From positions 112,423,295-112,487,294 of the forward strand of contig NC_053397.1 in the NCBI RefSeq assembly GCF_905171765.1: a stretch of DNA of 64,000 bases. Reading direction: 5' to 3'. This DNA is from Bufo bufo (taxonomy: Eukaryota; Chordata; Amphibia; Anura; Bufonidae). How positions within the stretch are numbered: position 1 is the stretch's first letter; each line of letters opens with the position of its first letter. Made by a program: the position numbers and the translations under genes. Below are positions 1-11,074 of the stretch, one piece after another. Under the pieces are notes generated by a model, which was not told the DNA's origin, ran no database searches, and was given only the letters and a program-made list of their open reading frames with translations.

Positions 1-1
1 T

Positions 2-745
2 ACGCCTCCCACAGAGGACAGCTTGTCCTTACCTCTGGGCAGCCTGGCACACATGAGCGACTACATGCTGCAGTGCCTGCACAACGACAGCAGAGTTGCC
101 CACATTTTAACGTGTGCGGACTACTGGGTTGCCACCCTGCTGGATCCACGGTACAAAGACAATGTGCCCACCTTACTTCATGCACTGGAGCGTGATAGTA
201 AGATGCGCGAGTACAAGCGCACGTTGGTAGACGCGCTACTGAGAGCATTCCCAAATGTCACAGGGGAACAAGTGGAAGCCCAAGGCGAAGGCAGAGGAGG
301 AGCAAGAGGTCGCCAACGCAGCTGTGTCATGGCCAGCTCCTCTGAGGGCAGGGTTAGCATGGCAGAGATGTGGAAAAGTTTTGTCACCACGCCACAGCTA
401 ACTGCACCACCACCTGATACGGAACGTGTTAGCAGGAGGCAACATTTCAATAACATGGTGGAACAGTACCTGTGCACACCCCTCCACGTACTGACTGATG
501 GTTCGGCCCCATTCAACTTCTGGGTCTCCAAATTGTCCACGTGGCCAGAGCTAGCCTTTTATGCCTTGGAGGTGCTGGCCTGACCGGCGGCCAGCGTTTT
601 GTCTGAACGTGTATTCAGCACGGCAGGGGGCATCATTACAGACAAACGCAGCCGCCTGTCTACAGCCAATGTGGACAAGCTGACGTTCATAAAAATGAAC
701 CAGGCATGGATCCCACAGGACCTGTCCATCCCTTGTGCAGATTAG
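2..745 (+). pseudogene. hAT1 transposase, C-terminal part (broken)
   Basis: The frame is already open at the window edge, so the 5' part lies outside. It contains the motif DYWVATLLDPRYK and ends in a hATC dimerisation domain with the SERVFSTAGG and TDKRSRLS signatures. These are established marks of hAT-superfamily (ZBED-like) transposases, which cut and paste DNA in the nucleus. An in-frame TGA at 581-583 interrupts the protein just before the SERVFSTAG block, and the same frame then runs on to TAG at 743-745. The long acidic/basic linker before the dimerisation domain is usual for this group. It is followed by a 3' minisatellite (868-1787) and a terminal inverted repeat near 1990, which together mark the 3' half of one element. 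Family assignment is secure, subfamily is not. Confidence 0.88.
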
Positions 746-867
746 ACATTAACTACCTCCCCTTAACAATATATTATTGTACTCCAGGGCACTTCCTCAT
801 TCAATCCTATTTTTATTTTCATTTTACCATTATATTGCGGGGCAACCCAAAGTTGAATGAACCTCTC

Positions 868-1787
868 CACTGTCTGGGTGCCGGGGCCTAAAAATATCTG
901 ACAGTGGCCTGTTCCAGTGGTGGGTGACATGAAGCCTGATTCTCTGCTATGACATGAAGACTGATTCTCTGCTGACATGAAGCCAGATTCTCTGTTATGG
1001 GACCTCTCTCCTCTGTCTGGGTGCCGGGGCCTAAAAATATCTGACAGTGGCCTGTTCCAGTGGTGGGTGACATGAAGCCTGATTCTCTGCTGTGACATGA
1101 AGACTGATTCTCTGCTGACATGAAGCCAGATTCTCTGCTATGGGACCTCTCTCCTCTGCCTGGGTGCCTGGGCCTAAATATCTGACAATGGACTGTTCCA
1201 GTGGTGGGTGACATGAAGACTGATGCTCTGCTGACATGAAGCCAGATTCTCTGTTACGGGACCTCTCTCCTCTGCCTGGGTGCCTGTTCCAGTGGTGGGT
1301 GACGTGAAGACTGATGCTCTGCTGACATGAAGCCAGATTCTCTGCTATGGGACCTCTCTCCTCTGCTTGGGTGCCTGGGCCTAAATATGTGACAATGGAC
1401 TGTTCCAGTGGTGGGTGACGTGAAGCCTGATTCTCTGCTATGACATGAAGACTGATTCTCTGCTATGACATGAAGCCTGAATCTCTGCTATGGGACCTCT
1501 CTCCTCTGTCTGGGTGCCGGGGCCTAAATTATATGACAATGGACTGTTCCAATGTTGGGTGACGTGAAGCCTGATTCTCTGCTATGACATGAAGACTGAT
1601 TCTCTGCTGACATGAAGCCTGAATCTCTGTTATGGGACCTCTCTCCTCTGCCTGGGTGCCGGGGCCTAAATATCTGACAATGGCCTGTTCCAGTGGTGGG
1701 TGACGTGAAGCCTGATTCTCTGCTATGACATGAAGACTGATTCTCTGCTGACATGAAGCCTGATTCTCTGCTATGGGACCTCTCTCC
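868..1787 (+). repeat. ~142-bp tandem array in the hAT1 3' region
   Basis: The word gacctctctcctctg recurs at about 1001, 1144, 1260, 1351, 1494, 1636 and (partly) 1777. Full periods are 141-143 bp, with two shortened units of 116 and 91 bp. Each unit also holds shorter internal echoes (tgacatgaagcctgattctctgct, two or three times), so the array grew at two scales. It lies between the transposase stop and the 3' terminus. The open frames it creates on the minus strand are periodic artefacts. Confidence 0.92.
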
Positions 1788-1931
1788 AATTGATATTGGT
1801 TTATTTTTAATTATTTTATTTTTATTTTTATTCATTTCCCTATCCACATTTGTTTGCAGGGGATTTAACTACATGTTGCTGCCTTTTGCAGCCCTCTAGC
1901 CCTTTCCTGGGCTGTTTTACAGCCTTTTTAG

Positions 1932-1990
1932 TGCCGAAAAGTTCAGCCGAACTTCTCGAACCCGAACATCCAGGTGTTCGCTCAACTCTA
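1932..1990 (+). mobile_element. hAT1 3' terminal inverted repeat
   Basis: The segment ends in gttcgctcaactcta. Its reverse complement resembles the hAT4 5' end at 59447 (actagggatgagcgaac), so this is read as the 3' terminus of hAT1. Penelope coding sequence starts immediately afterwards, implying that hAT1 inserted into that Penelope copy. The 5' end is outside the window, so no target duplication can be checked. Confidence 0.7.
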
Positions 1991-2819
1991 CTACTGACTT
2001 TATTGAACAAAGCCAGATTTTATGTTCCAGATTCCAAAACAAAAATTACCCAAGAGGAATATTTGAGGGGGCCTTCAGACGTGCTTATGAGCAGAGCCAA
2101 GAGGATTGCCTAATAACCAAAAAGAAACCAGACACAATGGTCGACCGCATAAAATCTAAATCATCCTTTATCACCACCTTCAATCCCAACCATGGAACAC
2201 TAAGGAACATCGTAACAAAATATTGGCACATCCTGAAGGCCGATCCCTACCTCTAAGAAACTATTTCTTGCAAGCCCCACTTCACATTTAGGAGGGCCCG
2301 CACACTGGCCCCGAGCAAATTAAAAAGAATAAACGTGCCACAATGACCACATCCAAATGGTTCCCTGATTCTAAAGGGAGCTTCAAATGCAGCCATAAAC
2401 TATGCAAGTGTTGCGATAATATCAATAACCGTATAACGAACTTTAAGAGCAACACCACAGGAGAAGAATTCGTTATCAAAAGCCTCATGAACTGTGCTTC
2501 AAGTTTCGTCATTTATCTTTTAGAATGCACCTGTGGACAGCAATATGTAGGTGGAACCACTCAGACCCTCAGAGAATGACTAAACAACCACAGATGGAAT
2601 ATCAAACGGGGCTATCTAAAACACAGTGTGTCCAGACACTTCCTGGCCATTCATGACAAGGATCCCACTAGGCTAACCATCACGCCCATCGAACATATCT
2701 CTGACAGCTGTTCCGACAGGTTCAGAACTCTACAACGAAGAGAAATGTTTTGGATCTACAAACTCCAAACACTGGAACCTTACGGTCTCAATGAAAGCTT
2801 AGAAAACAAATGTTTCTAG
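1991..2819 (+). pseudogene. Penelope-like element 1, C-terminal linker and GIY-YIG endonuclease (broken)
   Basis: Fragments in shifting frames read as the region after the reverse transcriptase of a Penelope-like element. A basic linker is followed by a cysteine motif (CSHKLCKCC near 2392-2418), then the GIY-YIG nuclease core with VIYLLEC and QYVGG (about 2505-2555), and a tail ending LQTLEPYGLNESL. This domain nicks target DNA for retrotransposition. A TGA at 2577-2579 interrupts the core where an arginine-rich helix is expected, and there are frameshifts upstream (about 2110-2340). The stop at 2817-2819 matches the usual end of Penelope proteins. The 5' side is cut by the hAT1 terminus. Confidence 0.85.
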
Positions 2820-3598
2820 ATCCAACTAGACCACTTTGCCATAACTCTCTCTTTTCTCAATTTCCACTATTATAACATTATTTCCCTAGCATTGCTGCAT
2901 CCCCTGCCTTCCTACCCTTGTCTCACCCCCCCCTTTCGCCACACCCTCCCAACACACCCAGCATCACCTTACACTCATTCCCCTGTATCCCTAATATCCT
3001 CACGATCCCACCCACCCCACATATCCCGCCCGCCCACCATCATGTCATTCCCCCCAGCATAGTTGCCTTCTTATCCCTCCCATTCGCCTTCCCAACACAC
3101 CAAGCATCACCCTGCACTTATTCCCCTGCTTCCCCACCATCATCATGTTCCCACCCCCTCGCAGATCCCGTCCCGCCCACCTCCAATCATGTCATTCACC
3201 CTTAGCATAGTTGCACCCCCATCACCACTCTCAGTATCATCCTGCAATCATTCCTTTCATCCCTAGCTTCCTCATGGCCCCACCCCCTCACACACATCGT
3301 TCCAGCCCATCTACATTATGCCACCGTCCCTTCTCCTCAAGCCCCCTACTCTCGCCCTCTGCCCCCATTGCGTCACATTGTTCCCCCTTCATCTCATCAA
3401 AAGTTCCGCCCACCACAATCCCCTTGCACATCTGCACTGCATTGCATCGCCGCACTAGGCTCCGCCCATTCATTAAGCTCCGCCCACTCATGGCATTTGC
3501 GCTGTCGCTAGCTCCGCCCACTTAGGGCGTTCTTACCACCCAGCCAGCTCTGTCCCCGCCCACTTCGCCTCCTCATTGCCGGCATACAAAAACCGCCT
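2820..3598 (+). repeat. C-rich Penelope 3' region with ~147-bp imperfect repeats
   Basis: There is strong strand asymmetry (C-rich, G-poor) from about 2900 to 3560. Landmarks recur at about 147-150 bp: agcatagttgc at about 3055 and 3205, atcatgtcatt at about 3040 and 3187, and versions of cagcatcacc...attcccctg at about 2958, 3104 and 3231. The last part (3410-3560) is built around the word ctccgccca. Most likely this is the 3' UTR of Penelope copy 1. I see no credible coding. Confidence 0.6.
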
Positions 3599-4150
3599 AT
3601 GATAGCATACAAAAGAGCAGGGAACATTAGGGACAAGGTTGTACACTCCAGAGTGCCTGAAAAGGGTCAACTAAGACAGACGTTTCTTAAGACAAGGCGC
3701 ACGGGCTCTTTCCCGTGTCTGGGATGTGTGAACTGCAAACTGATGGTGAAAGGATCAGTGTTCGCACATCCAGACACGGGAGAGATCTTTAATATAAGGC
3801 ATTATCTCACCTGTGATTCGTCATGGGTGATATATGTATTGTGGTGCCCTTGCAAAAGGCTCTATGTTGGTGAAACCACGTGTGATTTAAAGACTAGGTT
3901 GAATAATCATAGACAATCTATTAGGAATAAAAGAAGGGATTTGCCCGTGTCGAAACATTTTGTGGAAAAAAATCATAAGGAAAGTGATCTGAGATTTATG
4001 ATCATAGATCATGTTAAACCTTTAGATAGAGGAGGGGATCGATTGAATACATTAAAGAAAACTGAGCTTAGGTGGATTTTCCGGTTAGATACTCTGAAAC
4101 CCAAAGGGCTAAATGTCGAATTTAGGGTGACGGGAGGAATGGTTAGCTAA
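3599..4150 (+). pseudogene. Penelope-like element 2, GIY-YIG endonuclease domain (5'-truncated)
   Basis: An uninterrupted 183-codon frame covers the C-terminal end of a Penelope polyprotein. In order it shows a linker (NIRDKVVHS), a cysteine finger (CLGCVNCK, then LTCDS), the GIY-YIG core (VIYVLWC and LYVGET), the RLNNHRQSIR helix, a VSKHF block and an RWIFRLDTLKPKGLN tail. These are characteristic of Penelope-like retroelements, which combine reverse transcriptase with this nuclease. The reverse transcriptase is missing, so the copy is 5'-truncated and the ATG at 3599 is incidental. It differs clearly from copy 1 and is a separate insertion. Confidence 0.88.
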
Positions 4151-4990
4151 CATCCTGTCCATAGGGCGTGTGATCTGACGTATTCTGTATATTGTATGTG
4201 GTGGATTTAATAGAAGCTACAGGGATATGTTCATGTTAAATATATGACATATCTATATGTATGTATTGTTTAAATTGCTATTTAGACTTTTGCCTATGCC
4301 GGGTAGTAAGTATGAGGAGGAACTATAAGGAGAAATAGAGGCGGAAAGCATTGCCCAAATGATTGCCCTAACTAAAAATGGCGGATTTAGACCAGTGATG
4401 GGGCGCGGACGACTAGTGCAGCGCACTGGCGCATGTATGATGTGCGCGATGGACGCTGGTACGGTCGATCGGGCGTCATCACGTTGGGTCTTCGCCCAGG
4501 GGTGACGCAAGATGGTTATGTACTGCGTGACAAGGGAAGAGGGACTGACACATGCGCACTAAGGAGTAGCAGACGCGGAAGAGTGGCGCGGCTCCATACA
4601 AGTAAAAGACACCTTCTCCGTGTATTTCTCCTCATAAGTTCCCAGCAAGGTATTATAGTTAGGTTTTTAACTGCACTGTTTACTTTTTTATATGCACTTT
4701 TGTACACTTATGATGAATAATCACTATTGAGAGTATCACTGATATGCACTGAGATCAATTGGTGCGTATGTTAACATGTGGAGTTAATTATATGAATTGT
4801 AGCTTACCCTGGTAGGGGAGTGCACTATGACTGCATTGGTTGATGAATTAACTGGTCACGATGTGAAGATGTATTTATACATGCACGTATGCACTTTATG
4901 TTCACTTGACTTGAGAAAGGTTCTGTGAGAGAACCGAAACGTTGTCTTTTTTTGACATGTGTGAATAAACTGCACATTTTTTACTTCAAG
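4151..4990 (+). other. Penelope 2 3' UTR
   Basis: Non-coding sequence downstream of the endonuclease stop. It has a CpG-rich stretch at 4380-4580, a hammerhead-like hairpin at 4910-4946 and an AATAAA at 4964-4969, after which the element probably ends. No coding pattern survives on either strand. Confidence 0.6.
4910..4946 (+). ncRNA. Hammerhead-ribozyme-like hairpin (degenerate)
   Basis: The order is cttgagaa, a 5-bp stem (GGTTC...GAACC), GAAAC, a 3-nt loop and GTC. The 3' half fits a type I hammerhead: GAAA core, A-U and C-G minimal stem III, GTC cleavage triplet. The 5' core departs from CUGANGA, so catalysis is doubtful. Penelope-like elements are known to carry hammerhead motifs. Confidence 0.4.
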
Positions 4991-5800
4991 GAGTGCTGCG
5001 GATTTTCTGTGTTGTATATATATGTATATGTTTACATTTTTTATTTAATATTCTACAATTGATAGTTGTTTATGTTTATAATTATGTTTTTTATTACTAT
5101 TATATTATATATTTTTTTTTATTGACATCATGGTATTCACGTATATATGTATCCATTCATCCATTTATATCTACATCCAAATCTAAGCTTGACGGCCATA
5201 CTATTATTATTACTATTATCCCTTTATATAATTTGTATGTACATGTTTTTTAGACTTGAAAAAGGGGTCCACAGTACCCCGAAACGCGTTGTCACGATAA
5301 CAAAAACTATTAACAAAACCTATTGGTTTGAAACAAACTCTGGTTGTGTTTTGCGCCTATGGTCCACCCTCCACTCGACCCCAGAGTCCAGTGGATACAT
5401 ACTTCATACACTGACCCGGACGGCGGCCTGGCCCCCGCCAAAGGTGAACACGGACGTAACCGGCAGCACCAACCAGCAACACCTAAACCACTCCTACTCG
5501 CCTCCAGTATAGTTGCACCAAACATTAGGTGCAACAACAACAGGTGAGCAGTACCACTCTTCATGTATTTGGAAGCTTGTTCTGAACCTACTCACCTTAT
5601 GAGCGCCTTTTTCCTCCTTTGGCCACTTCTTACTATATACCTAGAGGACATTGTGACCTAATTGCTAGACACCCGACTTTAGCAATACGGGACCGACTCT
5701 GTGCCCAACTTTATTAATTGTAGGTTTTCACCTTATACGTTTTTCTACGTTAAGCACTAATAAAACTTTATTATTTTTGCTCCATTTTAACGTCCCTTCA
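4991..5800 (+). other. AT-rich Penelope-like terminal segment
   Basis: AT-rich up to about 5250, then a second hammerhead-like tail (5254-5293) and mixed sequence. No protein similarity is visible. The tail motif suggests a third Penelope terminal fragment, but its boundaries are unclear. Confidence 0.4.
5254..5293 (+). ncRNA. Second hammerhead-like hairpin
   Basis: Acttgaaaaa is followed by a GGGGT...ACCCC stem, GAAAC, a GCGTT loop and GTC. As at 4910, the 3' half of a minimal type I hammerhead is intact, but the CUGANGA box is decayed. Confidence 0.38.
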
Positions 5801-6172
5801 TATATTTGCTTGTTCTTACACCAAAATCCCTAAACCAGTCGGTCAACGCTCTTAGGGTTAGTCCTGCACCAAACTGGTTAGCTGGCACAGTGAGTTCACA
5901 CTGTAACAGTGTGCAATACTTGGTATAAATAATTAAAGAGGTGCCATGCTTTGTATCAAGAATAATGAGACCATCCTGAAATGGTAGAGGGAAGGGTTAC
6001 CATGGGGCTTGAGAATAAAGGAGTCTCCCTTAGTTATGTATGGCCTGGGGCGACTTGTGTACAATATTAGTCTAGTTATGATATACTACCAGTACTACAA
6101 GCCACACCACAAAGGCAGTGGAAGATTAGGGAGGTTTCAAGTGGCTCAACAACTGGTGTAGGTAGGAGGGTT
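5801..6172. other. Unassigned interval
   Basis: Nothing recognisable: no long frame, array or inverted repeat. It may be the 5' region of hAT2, but no terminal repeat could be seen. Confidence 0.3.
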
Positions 6173-8300
6173 TTGGGTTCCTGGGGAATTGGGCCGACTT
6201 CTCTGTCGGCTACAGGCTCTGTTGTAAGGAGCTGTGTTTCCTTCCCATCATTTACTGGTCTTGATGTTCCTCCTCCTCTTCGTCACTCATTTCGCCAGCA
6301 ATCAATCATCGAAGCGATTGCAAAAAGACAATACTATGTGTGCACTCATCCAATGAAGCTGAACGTGCTCCTGGCCAAGTTGCTGGTTCTACAGTTGCTC
6401 CTTTTTCATGTGGTTGATTCTACACCTTTTAGAGAACTGATGGCTTGTGCCAAGCCAAGGTGGAGAGTCCCAAGCTGTCATTACTTCTCCAAAAAGGTTT
6501 TACCAGCCCTGCACACTTATGTTGAGCAGAAGGTGGGCCAGTCCTTGAGACTGTCGGTGTCTGGTAAAGTTCATGTCAGTGCCAACGTGTGGAGCTGTAA
6601 CTGTGGTTAAGGACAATAAATGTCCTTTACGGCCCACTAGGTAAATGTGGCTCCTGCCCAGCCACACCAGCAACTTGGCCAGGTGACGGCAATGCCACCT
6701 CCACATTCTCAAGCTGTGATTCCTGCGTCAATGTCCTCCTCTGCCTCATCATCCTCAACCTTGTCCTCAGCCTCCACTGAGTGGTCCTTCAGCATACCAC
6801 CTATGCAGAGCACAGCCGTGTCACTCTGTTCTGCTCCTGGTTTGCCTGGGCTAATGGAGTCTCACCGGAGAGGAACTGCTCCATGTCCTTCAAGAGGAAA
6901 TCAAATCCTGGCTATCTCCTTGCCAACTGAAGATTGGAACCATAGTCACTGATAATGGGAAGAAAATTGTGTCTGCGCTACATCAAGGAGGGCTGACCTA
7001 TTTAATCTAGTTGCAAAGAGGTTCCTGAAGTCTTTCACCCACCTGCAAGACATTGAAAATAGCCAGGAAACTGTGCATGCACTTCAGCCACTCTTACACT
7101 GCAAACACGCCCTCCTTGAGATGCGAAGGCAGAATGTATTCCCCAAAATTGCCTTATATGCGAACTCCACCCTCCACATGTCGAATCGACTATTTGACCA
7201 GAGGAAGGCCGTGAACAATTTCTTAATGATGCAGGCAGACAGGAGTAATCCCCTGTGTAACTTCAACATTAGCCAGTTGCAGCTCATGCGTGATACCTGC
7301 CTTTTGCTCAAGCTCTTTAAGGAGGCCAATTTAGTTGTCAGTCTCCTGGACTATGGGATGAATGATGTCATTCCACTCCTTCACTACCTGGAGCAGATGC
7401 TGATACACCTGTCTAGCCAGGGGACAGGAGACGTGGCGCCTACATCTCATGGCCACTTGAGCCCTGTGGGGGCTGAACTAGTGGAGAAGAAGGAGGACAT
7501 TCACGCACAAACAATGTATACAGAAATGGGTGGTTTATCTGCGCAAGTGACATGAGAGGAGCAGTAGGAGCTAGAGGGTAATGAGGAAGAACAGGGAGGT
7601 GACACCGACACATCGTGGCAGTATGCAGTGGAGATGGAGGCAGGGAGTCCCCTGCGCAAATGGCCAGATGCATGCTGACAGCCATATTATCACCATTTGG
7701 CAGAGGGATGACTACTGGCTCTCCAGCTTGTTAGACCCTTGCTACCGGTCCAAAATGGGGGCCTTTTTTCCACTTGCTGAGAGGGAGGATAAAGTCAACT
7801 ATCGAGACATCCTATATAGCCAGTTGGCTGTTGCCTATGTGCGCCATCGTCCAACCTCACAAAGGTCTGACCAGGAAAGGGGGGGGGGGGATGGGGGCTT
7901 CTACTGCGCTCATGCTCCACTGCGATGACTGTTGGAGTGGGGAGGGGGGGGAGTAGCAGCACCAGCTCCATCAGCAGCAACTTAAGTCTGCAGTCTCTAA
8001 TAAACACTTTTCTTCACCTGCCTACTGAAGAAACCACCCAGCAGCAGGACATGGAGCAGAACCTGAACCAGCAGGTGGTGACATACTCAGACTGCACCCT
8101 GCCACCCCTGATCCAAAATCCCTTAGACTACTGGGCAGCCAAATTTGACTAGTGGCTGCAACTGGCCAAGTTTGCCCTGGACAAGCTTTCTAGACCGGCC
8201 AGTAGTGTGGCATCAGAGTGGGTGTTTAGTGCGACGAGTGGCATAGTTGAACTCGCATTTCAACTAATGTTCAGAGACTAACCTTTATAAAGATAGATCA
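6173..8300 (+). pseudogene. hAT2 transposase (heavily degraded)
   Basis: Pieces in several plus-strand frames follow the order of a hAT transposase. About 6300-6600 holds the conserved N-terminal block (STPFRELMA, RWRVPSCHYFSKKVLP, VSANVW). About 7073-7555 holds the helical middle (KIALYANSTLHMSNRLF, QLQLMRDTC). About 7690-7800 holds DDYWLSSLLDPCYRSK. About 8090-8250 holds the dimerisation end (NPLDYWAAKFD, then ASSVASEWVFSATSG). Numerous frameshifts and stops separate them, for example TAA at 6608, TGA at 7553 and TAG at 8150. The blocks correspond one-to-one with hAT3 (55042-58025), so it belongs to the same broad group. No BED finger could be located upstream. Confidence 0.82.
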
Positions 8301-8514
8301 GGCAGGATTTCCACACGCCAGTGCCTGATGCCTCAGACTAGATCATTCTGGCAGCCACACCAAAACATTGTGAAAAATGGCCTGTTACTTCTGGCCACAT
8401 GCTTCAGCCACTATTCTGATGCTGCCATCCACCTGATGCCACAAACCTGCTGCCTTTGCTGCCATCTTCTACTGCCACTATCTTTTGCTATTACTGCCAC
8501 TGCTGTTGCCCCCC

Positions 8515-8990
8515 ACCTCCCCTCTATGTGACCAGGCCAATATGTTGACTCCACTCTGTGGCTTGGCCACTATGTTGACTCCTCATGCGGTTGCCACCCT
8601 CACCACTCTGTGACAAGGCCATTATGTTGACTCCTCATGCTGTTTCCACCCTCACCACTCTGTGAAGAGGCCACTATGTTGACTCCTCATGTGGTTGCTA
8701 CCCTCCCCACTCTGTGAAGGGGCCACTATGTTGACTTCTTTCGCCGTTGCAACCCTTACCACTCTGTGACTGGGCCACTATGTTGACTCCTCTTGCTGTT
8801 GCCACCCTTCCCACTCTGTAACTGGGCCACTATGCTGACTCCTCATGCGGTTGCCACCGTCCTCCTTCTGTGACTGGGCCTCTATGTTGACTCCTCCTGC
8901 TATTGCCACCCTCACACTCTGTGACAGGGTCACTATGTTGATTCCTCTCGCTGTTGCCATCCCCCCCACACTGTGATGGGGCCACTTGTG
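8515..8990 (+). repeat. 52-bp tandem array in the hAT2 3' region
   Basis: About eight imperfect units of roughly 52 bp with the core ggccactatgttgactcctc and ttgccaccctcaccactctg. It starts shortly after the transposase end and stops at ctgtgatggggccacttg. The same unit family forms the much larger array at 11075-14575. Confidence 0.9.
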
Positions 8991-9066
8991 TCCCTGTTTG
9001 GCTTTGTTGACATCACATTTTTTTACCCTTCTTCTGATCTATCAGAAGAACTGAAAATCTCTTTCA

Positions 9067-9260
9067 TACGGTCAGTATTTTGCATCAGAATTTGCTCATG
9101 ATTTAGAAGCCAAATGCAGGATTGAATCCAAAACACAGAGGACATGCAAATATTCCCATCACATGTTATCTCTGTTTGGACTCCTTTTTTTGCCTTACCA
9201 ATACTGATCAAATGCTGATGCAAAAAACTGACCAAATACTGGCCGTGATATAGAGGCCGT
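9067..9260. mobile_element. Palindromic MITE, copy a
   Basis: The left arm (ggtcagtattttgcatcag... to tccaaaacacagag) is matched by a right arm whose reverse complement reads agtatttggtcag...tgcatcag...ggagtccaaacagag. The arms are about 75-85 bp with a short centre. It has no coding capacity, so it is a MITE-like foldback. Copy b lies 100 bp downstream. Confidence 0.7.
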
Positions 9261-9357
9261 TAAAGTCCTGCATGCAGGACTTTTCCATCTGAATAAAACT
9301 GATTTCAGAGTCAAATAGCCGACACTTGCAAATAGCCAAAACATGCAAATTGTGCAT

Positions 9358-9555
9358 GATGCCTCTATCACAGGGTCAGTATTTTGCATCAGGATTTGCA
9401 CATAATTTGCCAAAAGCAGGAGTGGGTACAAAACACAGAAGAAATGCAAATATTCCAATCATGTGTCATCTCTGTTTTGGACCCACTCCTGTTTTTTTTT
9501 TTTTGCCTTAGCAATACCGATTACCGACAAATACTGACCATTTGAAAGCAGATGC
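9358..9555. mobile_element. Palindromic MITE, copy b
   Basis: Same family as the copy at 9067. The arm containing gcaggagtgggtacaaaacacag faces ctctgttttggacccactcctg, with outer arms ggtcagtattttgcatcagg and its partner ending aaatactgacc. The centre carries gaaatgcaaatattcca. Confidence 0.72.
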
Positions 9556-10044
9556 TCAAAAGACAGGATATATATTTTTTGTGGGTTGTTCTTGTGACGA
9601 AACAGAAGAAAGGAAAAATAAACAGTGACATTAACACAAACTTACTGCTGACACCGTCTCCACTTTGTCATAGGCCCACTACTTGTATCAGCATGTAACA
9701 GTTTGAACAGTTTCTGTAGCAATCTATGTGGAATTAGCAGAAGGTTTAAATGGAGAGCGTTCTTTCACTCTATAGTAGAATCCTGGACCACTGCACGGAT
9801 AAGTCTATTATACCTGACTTGTTGACCAATAACTGACCAAATAAGGGAAGTGTGAACTGATTCTAAGAGTGATGCCTGTCAACTGCCTATCATACTGATC
9901 CAGTACCACAGTGGACTAGCTATGCACTTTTCTGCAACGCACAGTGAATTACACTGAGATACATGCTACCTACAGCCAGGAAATAGCTGATTTATAACGC
10001 ACTTCCTCACTAATTCGTATCGAATAAAAAAAATTGGAAAAATT
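9556..10044. other. Unassigned interval
   Basis: No coding frame, array or inverted repeat is visible. It probably belongs to the hAT2 3' region, because a hAT-type terminus follows. Confidence 0.3.
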
Positions 10045-10090
10045 TGGTGAAGCGTTCTCATGGAATTTTTAAAAACTTTGCTCATCTCTA
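10045..10090 (+). mobile_element. hAT-type 3' terminus (probably hAT2)
   Basis: The sequence ends ctttgctcatctcta, the mirror of the tag(a/g)gatgagc starts of the other hAT ends in this window. It lies downstream of the hAT2 transposase and array in the right orientation, so it is inferred to be the hAT2 3' end. The MITEs at 9067 and 9358 would then lie inside hAT2. Confidence 0.5.
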
Positions 10091-10206
10091 GTGTGCTTTG
10101 TAGTGCTGGGTTTCTAGGTTCGAATCCGACCAACATCTGCATGGAGTTTGTATGTTCTCCCTGTGTTTGCATGGGTTTCCTCCGGGTACTCCAGTTTCCT
10201 CCTACA
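10091..10206 (+). mobile_element. tRNA-derived SINE fragment
   Basis: Contains a Pol III B-box-like ggttcgaatcc (10118-10128) followed by the module ggtttcctccgggtactcc, familiar from fish and amphibian SINE/LINE-tail repeats. There is no cloverleaf, so it is not a tRNA gene. Confidence 0.5.
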
Positions 10207-10745
10207 AATAATTTTAAAAAAAACAATAAAAAAATACTAATAGGAGTTTATTATAAGCCACCTAATGTACCAGAGTCCACAGAAAATCTACTTCTAAACG
10301 AAATAGACGAGGCAGCAAATCATAATGAGGTCATCATTATAGGGGGACTTTAATTACCCAGATATAGACTGGGAAACTAAAACCTGTACATCTCATAAAG
10401 GAAACAGGTTCTTGGCAATAACCAATTGGGATTACCTTTCCCAACTGGTTCCGGACCCGACTAGAGGAACGGCCACACTGGACTTAGTATTAACCAATAG
10501 ACCTGACAGACCAACCAATGTGCAGGTTGGGGGACACCTGAAAAATAGTGACCATAAAGTTATAACCTTCCAATTGTCACTCAAAAGAGTGTTTCTTAAG
10601 GGAGGAACTTCCAAACTTCAAAAAAGCTAAATTTAGTCAACTAAGAGAGGCCATAGGCCTAACTAACTGGGACAAAGTCCTCAAAAATAAAAATACACCC
10701 ACAAAATGGGATATTTTTAAAACCATCCTAATATCTAATTTTGGA
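10207..10745 (+). pseudogene. CR1/L2-type LINE endonuclease fragment
   Basis: Two overlapping frames read as the C-terminal half of an apurinic-like endonuclease of a non-LTR retrotransposon: GVYYKPPNVPES and EVIIIGGL at 10240-10350, then a shifted frame with YLSQLVPDPTRGTATLDLVLT and a SDH motif (about 10430-10600). The order GDFN-like, PTR, LDLVLT, SDH is characteristic of CR1/L2-clade endonucleases, which nick the target. A frameshift occurs near 10350, where the residue expected before the FN pair is disrupted. The reverse transcriptase does not follow; the sequence decays by 10745. The LINE 3' end at 13437 could be the same family but is a separate insertion. Confidence 0.75.
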
Positions 10746-10790
10746 TAAATATAATTGTAAAGAAAGCAATAAATGATAAAAATAAAGCAT

Positions 10791-11000
10791 TTAAAGGGAA
10801 CCTGTCACCGGGATTTTGTGTATAGAGCTGAGGACATGGGTTGCTAGATGGCCGCTAGCACATCCGCAATACCTAGCTCTGTGTCCTTTTATTGCGTAAA
10901 AAAACCGATTTGATACATATACTAATTAACCTTAGATGAGTCAGGGACAGAACTCATCTCAGATTAATTTGCATATGTATCAAATCGTTTTTTTTATGAT
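10791..11000. mobile_element. TTAA-flanked palindromic MITE (right arm truncated)
   Basis: Starts at a TTAA (10791-10794) followed by agggaacctgtcaccggg. The centre is a hairpin: aaccgatttgatacatat...ttaacctt...gatgagtc faces its reverse complement up to 11000. The outer right arm is missing. TTAA targeting suggests a piggyBac-type source. Confidence 0.65.
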
Positions 11001-11074
11001 TTGCTCCCCTGTATATATATGCACAATTGCATATGGGTTTGAGCACTTACTGCCTGTTTAACACCGCGCAATTC

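Noticed and set aside
8778..8969. 63-codon minus-strand frame in the 52-bp array
   Set aside because: Periodic artefact of the array.
10091..10206. A tRNA gene (B-box-like ggttcgaatcc)
   Set aside because: No A box at the right distance and no cloverleaf; the following module is typical of SINE/LINE-tail repeats.
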